Below are positions 45,999-57,830 of a stretch of 64,000 bases of DNA, piece by piece. A program made the translations under genes and the position numbers. This DNA comes from Aquatica leii (Eukaryota > Arthropoda > Insecta > Coleoptera > Lampyridae), in the NCBI GenBank assembly GCA_035610365.1, contig CM069435.1, positions 69,561,389 to 69,625,388 of the forward strand, given 5' to 3'. The notes under the pieces were generated by a model. That model saw only the letters and a list, made by a program, of their open reading frames with translations, did not search any database and was not told where the DNA came from. Within the stretch, counting starts at the first letter, position 1, and each line of letters starts with the position of its first letter.

Positions 45999-46951
45999 CA
46001 ATAGTTCCCAAAGTGATCCCTACGGACCCCTAGAAATCTCCGGAATCATTCAGGGGGTTCGTGAAAAATTAAAATTGATTTAAGGATCCCTGAACAACGT
46101 CAGGGGGTTCGCGCAAAGCTTAATATAAAATTAAAAAACTGAGACATGTTTATTAATATGGAAGTTAAAATAAAAAAACAATAAATAAATTATTAGCGAT
46201 TTTTCGTTATAAGTAAAATATAAATATATGATACCTGCACTAACTAGTCTATAATATGAGCTATAAAAGAATCGTGCATCTATTCAACAATTTAGCTTTG
46301 TGTTATGCGTGATGTGAAGTGCATACAAGAAATTTTTCTAGTCTTGGACAAAAAAAGGATAATTTCTTGTATTATTACGTAGATCGCGTACTTTCGTTAC
46401 GTAAGTAAGTATATTTGAAAAAAATTCATATCTCCATTTACTTTAAATTTATTTAAGCAAAGTTACACTCTTATTTAAGTTGATTAAAAAATTATATATC
46501 ACATTTATCAGTAAAGTAATCTCCTAACATTCATTAAAGATTTTTTTTTAATTAAAAACTTAAGAAAAGATTATAAGTTTTTCTAACACAGATGTGTTTT
46601 TAAAGAATATATTATTAATAAGTCAGTAAAAGAGGTTAGATACTTTGGGTTTTACAATTTAATATAATACATCCTAAAAGTTATAGCTTACTATTTTATA
46701 TTTTCATTTATTTTGTTTACTTCCGCAAACCTTTAGAATTACTATTACTGTATTATTATATTCTGTTGTTAATTAATTTTTAAATTATTTATTTTTCTTG
46801 AAAAATTAATTGGTACACAATGATTACCTAATGTAACATTTACATGAAATATTATTCTTACGTTTTAAATAATTAATTCAAGGAAGCGTTACATTGCAGC
46901 ACTCCATTTATAAAAATTAACAGTGGTTTGTAACAAATAAAAAATTTGATA

Positions 46952-48000
46952 TACAGGGTTGGGATAAAGTATGGAACCAAGTAAATATTTTTAAAACAAG
47001 AATGACAATATTTATGAAACTTTGCAGACAAGTTCAATGACGCATAACGCATCTGATGCCATATTTTTTGTTACTACTGTACTTCCAGTTTCACCGGAAA
47101 CACCCTCAACTTTTTTAATTTAAATGGGACACCCTATATATTTTTGCACATTTTAATAGATCTTGTTTTTTCGAATACGTACATACAAAGTTAAAATAAT
47201 TTATAAAAACGAGAAATAAAATACTTTACAGTTAAAGAATAGGTAAATTTATTTACTTTAAACTAATGAGAATAATAATTTAAACGAAATCACTTGAAAT
47301 GCTTAAAATGCTCGCCGTTCACTTCCTGATAACATGTAAACCTATTAATCAATTCGTGAGTCACTCTTTCCAAGACTTCTCTTCGTATTGGTTCACATTC
47401 ATCAATAATTCTGTCTCAATTCCTGCAAACATGTTGGTCGTCTAACGTAAACACGTAATTTTAGATAACCCCAAAGAAAAAATCTAACGGGTTTAGGTCC
47501 GGAGAACGAGCAGGCCACTTTATGGATCCTCTACGTCAAATCCACGGATTTGAAAAATTCGCATTCAAAAAATCCCTAGCCCGTCGATCGTAGTGGGAAA
47601 GTGCTCCATTTTGTTGAAACCAATAATTTTGTGGTAACTGCCCATTCTGTTGAAGTACAGGAGTAATTTGGTTATTTGGTAAATCCAAATACTTGTCACC
47701 ATCCAAGATTCCGTCTACACAAAAGGGCCTATAAGCCTATTTTCAACAATTCCCATCCAAACATTCAACTTTTGTGGATGCTGGATATATGCTTCATGAA
47801 TCCAATAAAGATTTTCATTTGACCAATATCTCTGTACTATTTAAACAAAAAGTTGCCTCATCTGAAAACACTAGATTAGCTGCAAAATGTACGTCGTTAT
47901 TACAAATGTCCATCAGTCGTTCGCAAAACTCCATCCGTCGGTCATAATCGTTCGAGAATTGACAAACCAATTGTATCTTATACGGATAATATGACTTGAC
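46952..48000 (-). mobile_element. Mariner-family (DUF4817-type) element nested in the hAT, 5' truncated
   Basis: The minus-strand protein begins at about 47990 (PYKIQLVCQFSNDYDRRMEF) and continues CNNDVHFAANLVFSDEATF (first catalytic D), VDGILDGDKYLDLPNNQITP, NYWFQQNGALSHYDRRARDF (second block; the usual QDGAPPH is QNGALSH) and IKWPARSPDLNPLDFFF (third block, about 47510). The C terminus ends HELINRFTCYQEVNGEHFKH (about 47310). Sequence upstream of PYKIQL, about 150 residues with both helix-turn-helix motifs, is missing, and hAT sequence follows directly. The 3' flank includes GGGTGTCCCATTTAAATT (about 47130, minus strand) and the terminus TACAGGGTTGGGATAAAGTA at 46952. A few stops and one frame change. 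Confidence 0.85.
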
Positions 48001-48005
48001 GAGCC

Positions 48006-48848
48006 GACATTACCAGGAAACGAAGCTTTACTTTTAGCTTATGTGAGATTTCTAAAAGAAGAAAAATTTTCCAAAGAATTTTTAATTGCAAAATTTTTGG
48101 AAACGGATACAGATGGTGAAACGTTTTTTACTAAATTAAAACGATTTTTTGATGTAAAAGCTATACCCTTGACTACTATCGTCTCCGTTGCTACTGAAAG
48201 TGCTCCGGCAATGGTAGGACGACACCGAAGCTTCCTAGCATACTTTAATAAGCTATATTAAATGTATTATTTGTACATTGTGTCAGTCATCGACATCATT
48301 TGGTCGCAAAAAACCTTAGTGAACGTTTGCCCGAATTAGTACATTATGTCATTAGAGCTGTTAATAAAACCAAAATGAATTACTTAAATGATAGATTATT
48401 TGCTCAACTTTGTTTGGAAAATGATGATCACTATAATAGTTTACTACAAAACACAGAAGTACGTTGGTTATCTAAAAGTGCATGTTTGGATTGCTTCTAT
48501 TCGTTCTTTGATTCAATGTTGGAATTCCTGGAGAGTAAAGACAATGATTTGCGGTACAATTTAATTATCTCAAAATATGACATCGCTTATATGACTGATT
48601 GATTTGCCAGAATCAACGAAACTATTGTGAAACTACAAGGAGACACATTAAATTTAATCAAAACTAAAAAAGCGTTTGTTGGAAAACTTTTGCTGTACAA
48701 ACAAAGCTTGGGCAGAGGAAAATGTTCTCAGTTTCCAAATATTTTAAAATTGCTAAATATAAATGAAAATTTGTTTGCTTGTTATCAACACTTAACGGCG
48801 CCTTATTCGGACCTTAACCAAAGAGTTGAAGCACTCTTCATTTCATAA
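48006..48848 (+). pseudogene. hAT transposase relic (ZBED5-like domain)
   Basis: The reading starts where the nested mariner stops: LPGNEALLLAYVRFLKEEKF and AKFLETDTDGETFF (48009-48130), VSVATESAPAMVG (about 48185-48220), HCVSHRHHLVAKNLSERLPE after a frame change (about 48275-48330), AVNKTKMNYLNDRLFAQLC, QNTEVRWLSKSACLDCFYSF (about 48447-48510), and SKYDIAYMTD then a stop at 48601. After that come FARINE, LQGDTLNLIKTKKAFVGKLL and CYQHLTAPYSDLNQRVEALF ending at 48848. The order is that of the RNase H fold and insertion domain of hAT transposases most similar to vertebrate ZBED5/FAM200-type proteins. In VATESAPAM the usual catalytic D (VATDGAPAM) is E. The N-terminal BED finger region is missing or decayed left of the mariner. 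Confidence 0.85.
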
Positions 48849-49096
48849 CATCCGATCAAGTTTATCAAAGTCATTAAATTTTTTTTTTGTAATTTAAAAC
48901 ATTGGTTATAATTTCAATAAATACTTCTTCAACAAAACGGGTAATTTTTTTTAAATTTTTTAATCAACATTTACCATTCAAGACATTAATTTAATTTTTC
49001 TATTATACATTTATGTAGTTTTTTTCGCTCAGGAGTAGTTTTGTCTATGAAAAGGGGTCCGTGGGCCAAACGAGTTTGGAAACCATTGATCTAAAA

Positions 49097-52000
49097 GAAC
49101 AAATGCTAATCAAAAGTAGAATTTATAGAAATACCCTTACCATAAAAACTGCGACTAAACATAGGCTGGCATGAAATGTTGCTATAGGTAAAACAACGTT
49201 AGATATCAAAAAAACAGAATGCAGAAAATAAATTGAAGTCTAACGTTGGGCACCCAACAGTCTCAAATGTATAATTAAAATTCGAACTTATGTGTTTGAA
49301 TCTAACTCTTCGATGTTAATGCAAAATTTACATTACAAGATTAAGACAACATCAAATACGCGGCAGAGATGCCAAAAGAAACCAAAACTGATACGTGTAG
49401 GTATTGCCGAATAGTTAATCCTTTGGAAATAGAAAAACCTTGATTCTGATGGCAAAGCTAAACAGGGGTTAAAAACGCATTTCATTTATTTATAAAACTT
49501 CAAAATTTCGCTATAGTCTATCCGAAAATTCGAGAAGCTTTGTGCAAAAAAGACAAACAAGACAAAACCTAAACTAAATATCAAGAAGACTGTCGGTAAC
49601 GTCATCTACTACTAGAAAAATGCACATTTACCGTACTTTAAAAAAAATGAGTTTATTCAAAACAGGGGTTATTTGAGTTTAAAATACGGAAGCGATTTCT
49701 ATTCCACTTAAAAATATGTCAAAACCCGTTAAAAAGCATTTAAATGCAAACATTTTTGAATATTCCTAGAAACGTATTGATCATGATGTTTTAAAGAACG
49801 CGATAATTAGACTTATGATCTTAAATAATAAGATAAATAAATACATGATTTGAGTGTTTAAATTACTAAAATGTCAAATCAAAGAATATTTTTTTTGAAA
49901 TTGACTATTAAAATAAATGGATTTAAAGAGCTTTTCAATTGTGAAAATTTTCTGGAACCAAAACATTCTCCACTAAAGTTTACACAATAATGGTTTTATA
50001 CATCAAATTGTTAATTTCTATAAATTTTTGCAATTAAATTAATTTACTAAAGAAAAAAATTTCAATTTGGACAGTATTTTTTAAAGTTTCAGTAAGTTAG
50101 ACTTAGAGACTTAGTTAGAGAACAATCTATAGTTTTGATTTTTGACATTGAGTTCTTAAAAGGGCAAAACAACAAAAAATAAAAAGTTTTAATTATATAA
50201 TTTAATAACTATTTTGTACGTTTCACTGACACTTTTTACTTCTAATTTTGGTATTCTGGTCAGCGCAATAATTATTGGTCTTTTGATTTTTTAATCTGAT
50301 GTACAACTATTTCGGATTTCTTCGCAATATTTAAAAAAACCTTGTCCAAAACTTCTATAACCTTCGTGATACCGTTAAGCACTGTTGCGTTAACAATATA
50401 AAAAAAATTATTAGAAAATATTGTATTAGAAAAAATAAAGATTAATTAATAAAAGCTTCGAATAGACAAAGACAAAGTAGCAAGACAAAAATAGAATGCC
50501 ATGTCAACAATGATAAGAATGGAATTAAAATCCTACTTAGCTATAAAATACCATATTTCAGTTAATAGTTTTTATAAAAACTAATTGTATTGCTCCTTCA
50601 GTTTTTAATTTAACAACTAATATAACCTTCATATGATAGTTTTAAATTAATTTTTGATTATGTAAATTTGTGTCTTCTAAGTTGTAATACATAGTTTTTT
50701 TAAATTTTAATTTGCGATTGGTTTTAGATTTCGTATCCAAAATAGCGCATTCGGAGTAACGCCTTCAAATAAGTAAATGGAACTATTACGTATACCAGCA
50801 AAACTTTAATAAGTCATAGTCAAAATTATCTTTATTTTAATACCCACGTAAATAAACACATGTAAGTTAAAAGTCAACACCTTATTTCAGATGAGTTTAA
50901 ATAAATCCAGCTATCGAAAAACATCACACTATCTTACACAGTGTCAGTGACAAAGTGGAGAACTGAAATAAAATCGAGCAGCTGCAAGCGCGCGTGTTGA
51001 ATGTCACTCTGATATGAAAACAATTTACATGCGGATGTGTAGTCTTACATACCTCATCAAATTTACATATGTAAAACAGCAATGCAGGGTTTGAATTTAC
51101 AAGAAATTGCCGTGTTTTAATCTAGATTTGGACTGTTTTTGATACTTTTAAGATTTCAAAATTCGTGTTGAACACGATAGCACAAAAATCTATCTGGAAA
51201 TTAAAACTTAAATAATCTACGTTTGTTTTTACACAACCAAACTCGTGCATCTTTTGCAAGTTTACTACAATATGTTAAATAAACATTACACGGTTACTTT
51301 TAATTTAAATACAAGTAGGTTGCTTCAAAAATGTGTTTTCTGCGACACGGTTTTCTAACACTGTGACATTAACATTGATTTTAACAAACAATGAAAAAAA
51401 TTAGCAAAAACATGAAAAAGTAAAGTGGGTCAATTTTATATTATTTAACTTGCACCCTTATCCATTATTTATAAAAAGTTTGTAATTTTTAATTAAGCAT
51501 ACTTTCCATTGTAACACTTTTAAGTGTAAAAATAAGTAGTACCAAATTAGATGACGCTATATTTTTCTCTTGTTACTAAATTAATAACAGTATACGGTTG
51601 TTTTATAATCGAGACAGAACTGAACAAAATAACCCATATCATTTGACAAATGTTATAGATATTTTTTAAGTCATTCAGATTTTTTTTAAATCACGCATCA
51701 ATTTAAAACAAAAAACAATAATCAAAAGTAAAAGAATATCTTACGATATCAATTTTATGTTAGTGTTAATAAAAAAAAATAAAAAAAACAAGATTTAAAA
51801 AAATAGTCCATTCAAAACATATGTTTGTACTATTAATTAATATACTAGAAAATAAAAAAATATAGTAGGTCTGCTTTAGGGATATTGTATTGCATACACC
51901 CTAGCCACAACAGTTGCATTTCTCATACATTCAAAATACGTGCCTACCATGTCAAATGCTTCATGGTTTGTAGAAATCATCACAGTATCGAATTTAATAC

Positions 52001-52428
52001 GAACAAATCGCAATGAAACATAAATAAACAGATTACTATGTTTAATTATTTGACATATGTCTGTTTGTTCTATTTTCCATGACCCACTACTTATTTATAT
52101 ATATATTTTCACTTTAACTTCCTTAACGCCGTTTCCGAGTAACATTAACAGTAATATTAAAATAATACTTGAAATGAAAATCAATTTTAATTAGTTCGTA
52201 ATTGTTAAAGTCCGTTCCGTACCTACAACCATAGTAGGTAATCTATATTCAAAAGAAAACGCTTAAAATTTACACTTTCTTTAAGATATCTCAAGACAGG
52301 AAAAGGATATCGACATGCGGTCTTCGCTATTCTGTTGCTAATTAAGTCTACTTTTATAATCCGCAATTAAAACTGCACACTCCTATTTAATATTTTCCAA
52401 AGATAACTAGATTAAAAAAAATAAATAG
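49097..52428. other. AT-rich spacer, nothing recognised
   Basis: More than 3 kb without recognisable coding sequence or repeats shared with other parts of the window. Poly-A/T tracts are frequent. Confidence 0.55.
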
Positions 52429-52843
52429 TGCCCTCTAGCGTGCATGTTACTCATTTGGTTAAGTCCAAATTATTACTTTTATGTTAGTGGAAAAAAACTG
52501 TTTTTAAGAAGAATAAGTTTGCAAAAATCGGTTAAGTGGAACCAGAGTTATGAGCGTTTTTTCATAACAAAGTTCTAACTCTCACCAACCTCTTTTTTGA
52601 GTAGATAGACAAAAACTTGTAGTATGAAATCAGAGATTTGTTGAAAGAATGCGATAATTGTTTTTGTTACGCCCCTTGCTAAAGTTAATTTTGTAAAAAG
52701 CTTTTTAATTTTTTTATTCAATTTCGCCCTCTAGCGGTAGACATACAAACTTAAAAATAATTTCCAGATTTTTCTCGAAATTATTTTTAAATTATTCCCT
52801 TCACGAGAATAATTTAAAGTTTATCACGATCGGATGAATGGTA
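52429..52843 (+). repeat. Dispersed or satellite-like repeat, first unit and leader
   Basis: The word GCCCTCTAGCG occurs at about 52431 and 52728. From about 52802 starts the unit CACGAG...AAAGTTTATCACGATCGG, GATGAATGGTA, interrupted at 52843 by the pogo element. Its continuation is at 55274 (TAGCAACGCATAGAAGACAA). Two further units follow at 55386 and 56804. Confidence 0.6.
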
Positions 52844-55273
52844 GGGTAAAGGTGGGTAAGATGACGAAGTTGCTAAGATGACGAATTGTAATTTACTCTT
52901 GTTTTACGTTAGATGGCGCGAAAGTTTCCAGACTGTATCACTCATTCGCTCTCACGCAGTGTATTTCTTAATTAGGCACTGACTTGAACCATCTGTTAGT
53001 CCCGTGTGCCACGTTGAATAGGTGTGTTCGTGTCGGTTAGAAATAAAACCTTTTTTAAAATAAGGGTTTTATCGTATATGCTTTGCATAATTCATATGGT
53101 AAGAATCATTTTAAAAACTTTATTCATTTATTAATTCTAGAGCAAAACAAGTTATATCATTTTCCTTAATAGTGAGAACTTATTTTGTAAAAACAAATCT
53201 GTCTTCCTGTTGATTAAACCACGAACCACACCTGGTTAATAATTTTAATTAAAAATCAAAAACTTTGATGCATACTTGTATTAGGCGAACAGTGTCATGA
53301 GAAAATATACAGAAAAAACGACAAGACAGTCGTGGGATTGGGCCAAAAAAAATATGTTGGAAACAAAGATAACCAAAGCATAAATTCCACCGCGAAACAA
53401 TTCGGTACTCCGGAAGTCACTTTAAGGCAGTACAGGAAGAATTATTCTAAAGACGTAAGTAACTCAAAGTTTTTGATATGTGTGCAATAAGTAGCTATAC
53501 TTATAAGCTAAGGGAGATATTTTTGTGAAGAGTTTATGAAAACTTTCAAAATAAACCTTCGTGTTTTAGAAGCAACATCTGTTTCACAACTAATGGCTTT
53601 AATAAAAAAAATGTTGAGCAATTTTTTACCTACTTAAGAGAGTTAAAATTAAACTTAAAGTTTCAACCACATCAAATATATGATTGTGATGAAACTAGGA
53701 TCTTAACAATTACACGCAAAGAAACCAAAAATGTTGACTCCACAAAAAAATAGACATGGTATAAAATTTTTGTATACAGAAAGAGGTATAAATACTACTG
53801 TGGTATGCTGCATCAATGCAGTGGGAATTTATGCTACTCTTTTTTTATTTTCCGCAGGTTAGAATGCAACCAAAATATATGCAGGGAGCTCCTTCCGGTT
53901 CGATAGGTGTTGCTTACAAAAACGGTTGCATGACCGCAAAAAGTTTTCTTAAATATATTCAACATTTTCCATGTCCGTCCCAGTGAAAACAATCCTAGTT
54001 TGTTACTAATGCATACTCACGCTAGTCATGTAACTTTAGAAGCCATCAACTTAGCAATTATGTTACTTTACTTGGATTTCTAGCGCATACTAACGATCAT
54101 ATGTAAAGACTAGATGTACCAGTATATGGATCTTTAAAAACTGCATATAGTAGAACGTGCGATGACTTTTTTGCTAATTACTTTTGTAAGAAATTGCATT
54201 TCTTTTCGGACAAACTTACTTACGAGGGACTGGTATCGAACCATTTAACAGTCAAATCTGATTTTGAAACAACCAAAACTACAGACAAGAAAAACACTAA
54301 CATGACCTCTACCTCATCAATAGAAACTCTTACAACTTCGTTATCTGGACCAGTATCTGAAGAGAATTCTACACCAACAACGTCGAAAAATGAAGCTACT
54401 AACACAGAAACAAATATCGGAATAACGCGCTCCATATTTTACTCATCAAAATCACGTCTCCTACCTGTGCCTGTTGCAGACATTAAACCAAAACGTGTTC
54501 GAAAAAAAATGCCTTCCATGGTTATCTGAATCCTGTGGAAACGTTTTGGAAATTAAGAAAAATGATAAAAAAGAAATAGAAAAAAAATGTCATTTAAAAT
54601 TAATCACAACAAAAAATAAAACTCAAAAATTAATCACAACAAAAACAAAACTCGAAAAATTACTAAACAAAATAACGGGAGAAAAGAGAAAAGAAGGATT
54701 TTTGAATCATCCGTTCATGTTCATTTAATAGAAAAATACGCCGGGGTAAAGATAAAGAGATTTGGTATTAGTGTATTGCATGTAAAGACTGAACTTATTT
54801 ACAATACACTGCCCTAAATATAAAACAAGGAAAATTAAAGCGATGAATTTGTCAATAATGAGTACGTAATAAATAAATTTTCTATAAAATTTCATTTTCT
54901 TTCATTTTTTACATTACCTACCTGTTGATTATTAGATTGTTGATAGATAATATAGATCTCTCATTACTGAATTATTTTTAATTATTGTTACTAATTAGGT
55001 AAGTACCTCTATTTATTAAAAGTTATGCAATTCACCATCTTAGCTACAGCTATTCGTCATCTTATCAACCACTGATGGTAAGATGACAAAATTGACATTT
55101 TTCATAAAATTGATCACAGATTCAACAAACCCTTTAATTACATGAAATTGATTATATATTTTAACGAACTAATCTAGTATTTTAGTAACTGTATATGTAT
55201 CAAATAAATTCTTAAAATAATGTAAATAATAACAAGTCTTTTCTGATGTTCGTCATCTTGCACGCCTCTTCCT
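52844..55273 (+). mobile_element. Pogo/Tigger-type (jerky-like DDE) element with TA target duplication
   Basis: The left end GGGTAAAGGTGGGTAAGATG and the right end (other strand) AGGAAGAGGCGTGCAAGATG agree in 15 of 20 positions and continue ACGAA on both. The flanks are TA at 52842-52843 and 55274-55275, and the two sides join to restore a repeat unit seen intact nearby. Transposase relic: a CENP-B-like helix-turn-helix (NSTAKQFGTPEVTLRQYRKN, about 53382-53440); then a gap; LNLKFQPHQIYDCDETRI (first D, about 53660-53703); ERGINTTVVCCINAVG-like residues (about 53780); APSGSIGVAYKNGCMTAKSF (about 53890-53950); NPSLLLMHTHASH (about 53990-54030), where the usual catalytic D appears as H; and LDVPVYGSLKTAYSRTCDDF (third D, about 54112-54170). 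A serine/threonine-rich tail is open 54194-54529. Decayed. Confidence 0.85.
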
Positions 55274-55480
55274 TATAGCAACGCATAGAAGACAAACATA
55301 CAAACGTTCATTTTTTATGCCTATAAAAATTGTTTATCTATTTTTATTGTTTTTAATTTAATTTTTTTAATTTATCAGAAACTTTCACGAGTGTACACAG
55401 AACCTCTTAAAGTTTAATCGTGATCTGATAATGCTATAGGAACGCATAGAGGACCAACATTCATTAATTTTTTTTACATG
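55274..55480 (+). repeat. Satellite-like repeat: end of unit 1 and unit 2
   Basis: Contains TAGCAACGCATAGAAGACAA and ACATACAAACGTTCATTTTT, then the second unit beginning CACGAGTGTACACAGAACC at about 55386, with TATAGGAACGCATAGAGGAC. Units are about 140-150 bases. The mariner at 55481 interrupts unit 2. Confidence 0.65.
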
Positions 55481-56761
55481 TACAAGGTGTTCCGCGAGTC
55501 GACCGACAAGCTTGAGTTAACCTAGACAAATTAATAAATGTTTGACAAATTACTGATTTTTATGCTGTCTTATTAATTTAAGTGATTACGCCGCATTTTA
55601 CTAATGCAAAATACGCCAATATGGTTTTTGTGTATGGTTTTTGTAATGAAAGTGGACGTGCTGCAGTTGAGGAATACCTCAGGCAATATCCAAATCGCAT
55701 TGTTCCTCACCACACGACATTTTCAAACATTTTTCATTGTTTAAGAGAGACAAGATTTTCCCCACATCGTCGTGTAGAAAGAGATGGAGATGGGCACGCT
55801 GAAGTAGTTTTAAATGCAATTGAACGAATTCTTTCTACCAGTATTCGTAGAATATCTCATAAAACAAGAATTCCTCAATCCAACATATGGAGAATCCTGC
55901 ACCATGATGGGTTTTATCCCAATCATTTATAAAAATCCAGCATTTACTTCCAAAAAATTTAAAAAATCTAAAACGGTTTCGCTAGTGGTTACGAAATAGT
56001 TTGGAAGTTATTCTACACATACATTTTACTGATAAGGTCTAATTTACAAGGAATGGTATTAACACACGTAATTCTCACATCTGGAAAGATCAAAACCCAC
56101 ACAAAACCATCGTGTAACCATCAACACATCGTTTTTCCGTCAACGTGTGGTGCGGCTTGTTAAATAATCATCTTATTAAGCCTTATTTTTTTTAAGAACG
56201 TCTCAGTGCAGAATCTTACTTTCACTTTTTGGAAGAAAAATTGCGGATTATATGGAAGATAGTCCTTTAGAATCTCGTTCTAGCAAGATGAGGCACCACC
56301 ACATTTTGGGAGACAAATGACAGTTTTTCGTAATCAAAATTTTCCGGAAAAGTGGATAGGACAAGGTGATTCTGTACATTTGCTAGCTTAGTCACCTGAC
56401 TTAGTAACTTTAGATTTTTCTATGAGGTTGCCTCCAAGCTCGTGTGTATAGTAATGGTAAACCAGATACACGCAAAGAGTTGACTGACCGTATAGTTGAA
56501 TGAATTGGCAGTAATTAACTGGCAACATTCTATGACTCGAAAGATGGCTGTATGTTTATAAAATGGCGGTTCAACAGTTACTGTAATTTTGTGTTAATTA
56601 GCTATCCATTGATGAATAAATTTTCATTTAACATTGTTTTCAATTTATTTGAATCTCTGAAACAAAGCGAAATTCACATGTAGGTCATATAACATATTTG
56701 TCGTAATAGCCTCCGGAATATGTGGTATAAGTTCGTCGCTCTAGTCGCAGAACACCCTGTA
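55481..56761 (+). mobile_element. Mariner-family (DUF4817-type) element with both ends
   Basis: The left end TACAAGGTGTTCCGCGAGTC and the right end, on the other strand, TACAGGGTGTTCTGCGACTA are inverted repeats including the TA target duplication. The open frame 55582-55932 gives the N-terminal two helix-turn-helix motifs: NAKYANMVFVYGFCNESGRA, EYLRQYPNRIVPHHTTFSNI, CLRETRFSP, and STSIRRISHKTRIPQSNIWR followed by ILHHDGFYP. Later decayed blocks are NSHIWKDQNPHKTIV (about 56068), FGRQMTVFRNQNFPEKWIGQ (about 56308-56365) and SPDLVTLDFS (about 56393). The first catalytic D and part of the middle are unreadable. Length 1281 bases is normal for the family. One short open frame could still encode a DNA-binding fragment; otherwise dead. 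Confidence 0.88.
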
Positions 56762-56902
56762 ATACGGATTGTTTTTAAAATTTTGTTTGATTGATCAGGA
56801 ACTGTCACGAGTTTACACATAACCTTTTAAAATTTCATCGTGATTTGATGAATGGTATAGGAACGCATAGAGGACAAACGTACAAACATTTTTTTTTACA
56901 TA
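56762..56902 (+). repeat. Satellite-like repeat: end of unit 2 and unit 3
   Basis: Includes CACGAGTTTACACATAACC (about 56804), CATCGTGATTTGATGAATGG, TATAGGAACGCATAGAGGAC and AACGTACAAACATT. Unit 3 is uninterrupted until a second mariner-like terminus at 56903. Confidence 0.65.
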
Positions 56903-56935
56903 TACAGAGTGTTTCGCAACTCGGCCGACAACCTG
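56903..56935 (+). repeat. Second mariner-type terminal repeat
   Basis: TACAGAGTGTTTCGCAACTC then GGCCGACAACC resembles the left end at 55481 (TACAAGGTGTTCCGCGAGTC, GACCGACAAGC) over about 30 bases, then diverges. It begins at the same position of the satellite unit as the complete mariner. A TTGAGTTAACC word shared with 55512 lies at about 57029. Confidence 0.65.
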
Positions 56936-57289
56936 ATTCCATACATTTCGGAAGTCATTACGATCAAATGTTATCACCTATAGGTAAATTCTTTGTTTCA
57001 GAGATATCAAAGAAATAAAAAAAAATAATTGAGTTAACCTTGACAAAGTAACATGCAACCATTCATTTTTATACCATGCAAATTTTAAATACCAAAAGCC
57101 AGGTGATCCTGTAACATAAGCAACACATCATGCGATGTTAGTGTTTTGCTTTAATAACTAAACTCAACTAAATGCCAACCATTGGCGGAACATAATGCCT
57201 TCATCAAGGCAAACAATTAGACCAAAATGAATGACAATGTAAATACTTTTAAATAACATACTAGTGAAAGTAAAAAAAAACTACATAAA

Positions 57290-57830
57290 AAAGTTACTTT
57301 AAAAATTGCTCAAAGTGTTCAGCATTATTTGCTTTCACTAAAACTTTAGGAGTTACACTATTGGTTTTATTTTGTATAGCTTCTGTCAAATTATCGATTG
57401 TTTGAGGACGATTTACATAAACTTTGTTTTTGAAAAAGCTAAATATAAAAAAGTTAAAGGGGGTGAAATCAGGTGACCTCAGAGACCATAGCCCACAACT
57501 AATTAAGCAGTTATCGAAAAACGAGTATAAACAACCAGTAGTTTCAGAAGTAGTGTGCGCTGTTGACCCCTTCTGTTGAAAATACCGTTATCTTAGCTCA
57601 TTATCTATTAATTATTCAATAAACTGTTGTAACATATGATTGCGGTAGTATTCTGCCATAGTGCCATCAAAAAACACTGGACCATAAATACGCCTTCGTG
57701 ACAGTACTATCCATATACCAACTTTTTCAGGATGTAGGCTGGAATCGACAATTGTATGTGGTTTTTCAGCAGCCCATGTCCGATCGTTTTGACTATTAAC
57801 ATGTAAAATAAAATAAAACCACTCTATTTG
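57290..57830 (-). pseudogene. Mariner-superfamily transposase, C-terminal half
   Basis: Minus-strand blocks in order: NSQNDRTWAAEKPHTIVDSS (about 57790), KVGIWIVLSRRRIYGPVFFD then GTMAEYYRNHMLQQFI (about 57735-57630), a QQKGSTAHT-like block (about 57560) corresponding to QQDGATAHT with the second D changed, and LWSLRSPDFTPFNFFIFSF then NKVYVNRPQTIDNLTEAIQN (about 57490-57390), ending KVLVKANNAEHFEQFL (about 57310). It belongs to a different branch from the DUF4817-type elements, the one with WCALSRRRIIGP-like residues. The N-terminal half is absent. Whether the terminus at 56903 belongs to it is unclear. Confidence 0.8.

Larger units (their letters stand above)
45999..49088 (+). mobile_element. 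hAT element with matching ends and 8-bp target duplication
   Basis: The left end reads CAATAGTTCCCAAAG and the right end, on the other strand, CAATGGTTTCCAAAC. Both are followed by a ..CGGACCCC block, so they are short inverted repeats of hAT type. The flanks are ATCTAAAA at 45991-45998 and 49089-49096, a perfect 8-bp duplication as expected for this superfamily. CAGGGGGTTCG occurs twice near the left end (about 46051 and 46100). The element carries a transposase relic at its right half and a nested mariner in its middle. A solitary 3' end of the same family lies at 6625-6727. Confidence 0.9.

Noticed and set aside
56791-57018. 75-codon open frame
   Set aside because: Spans satellite unit 3 and a mariner terminus; no coding resemblance.
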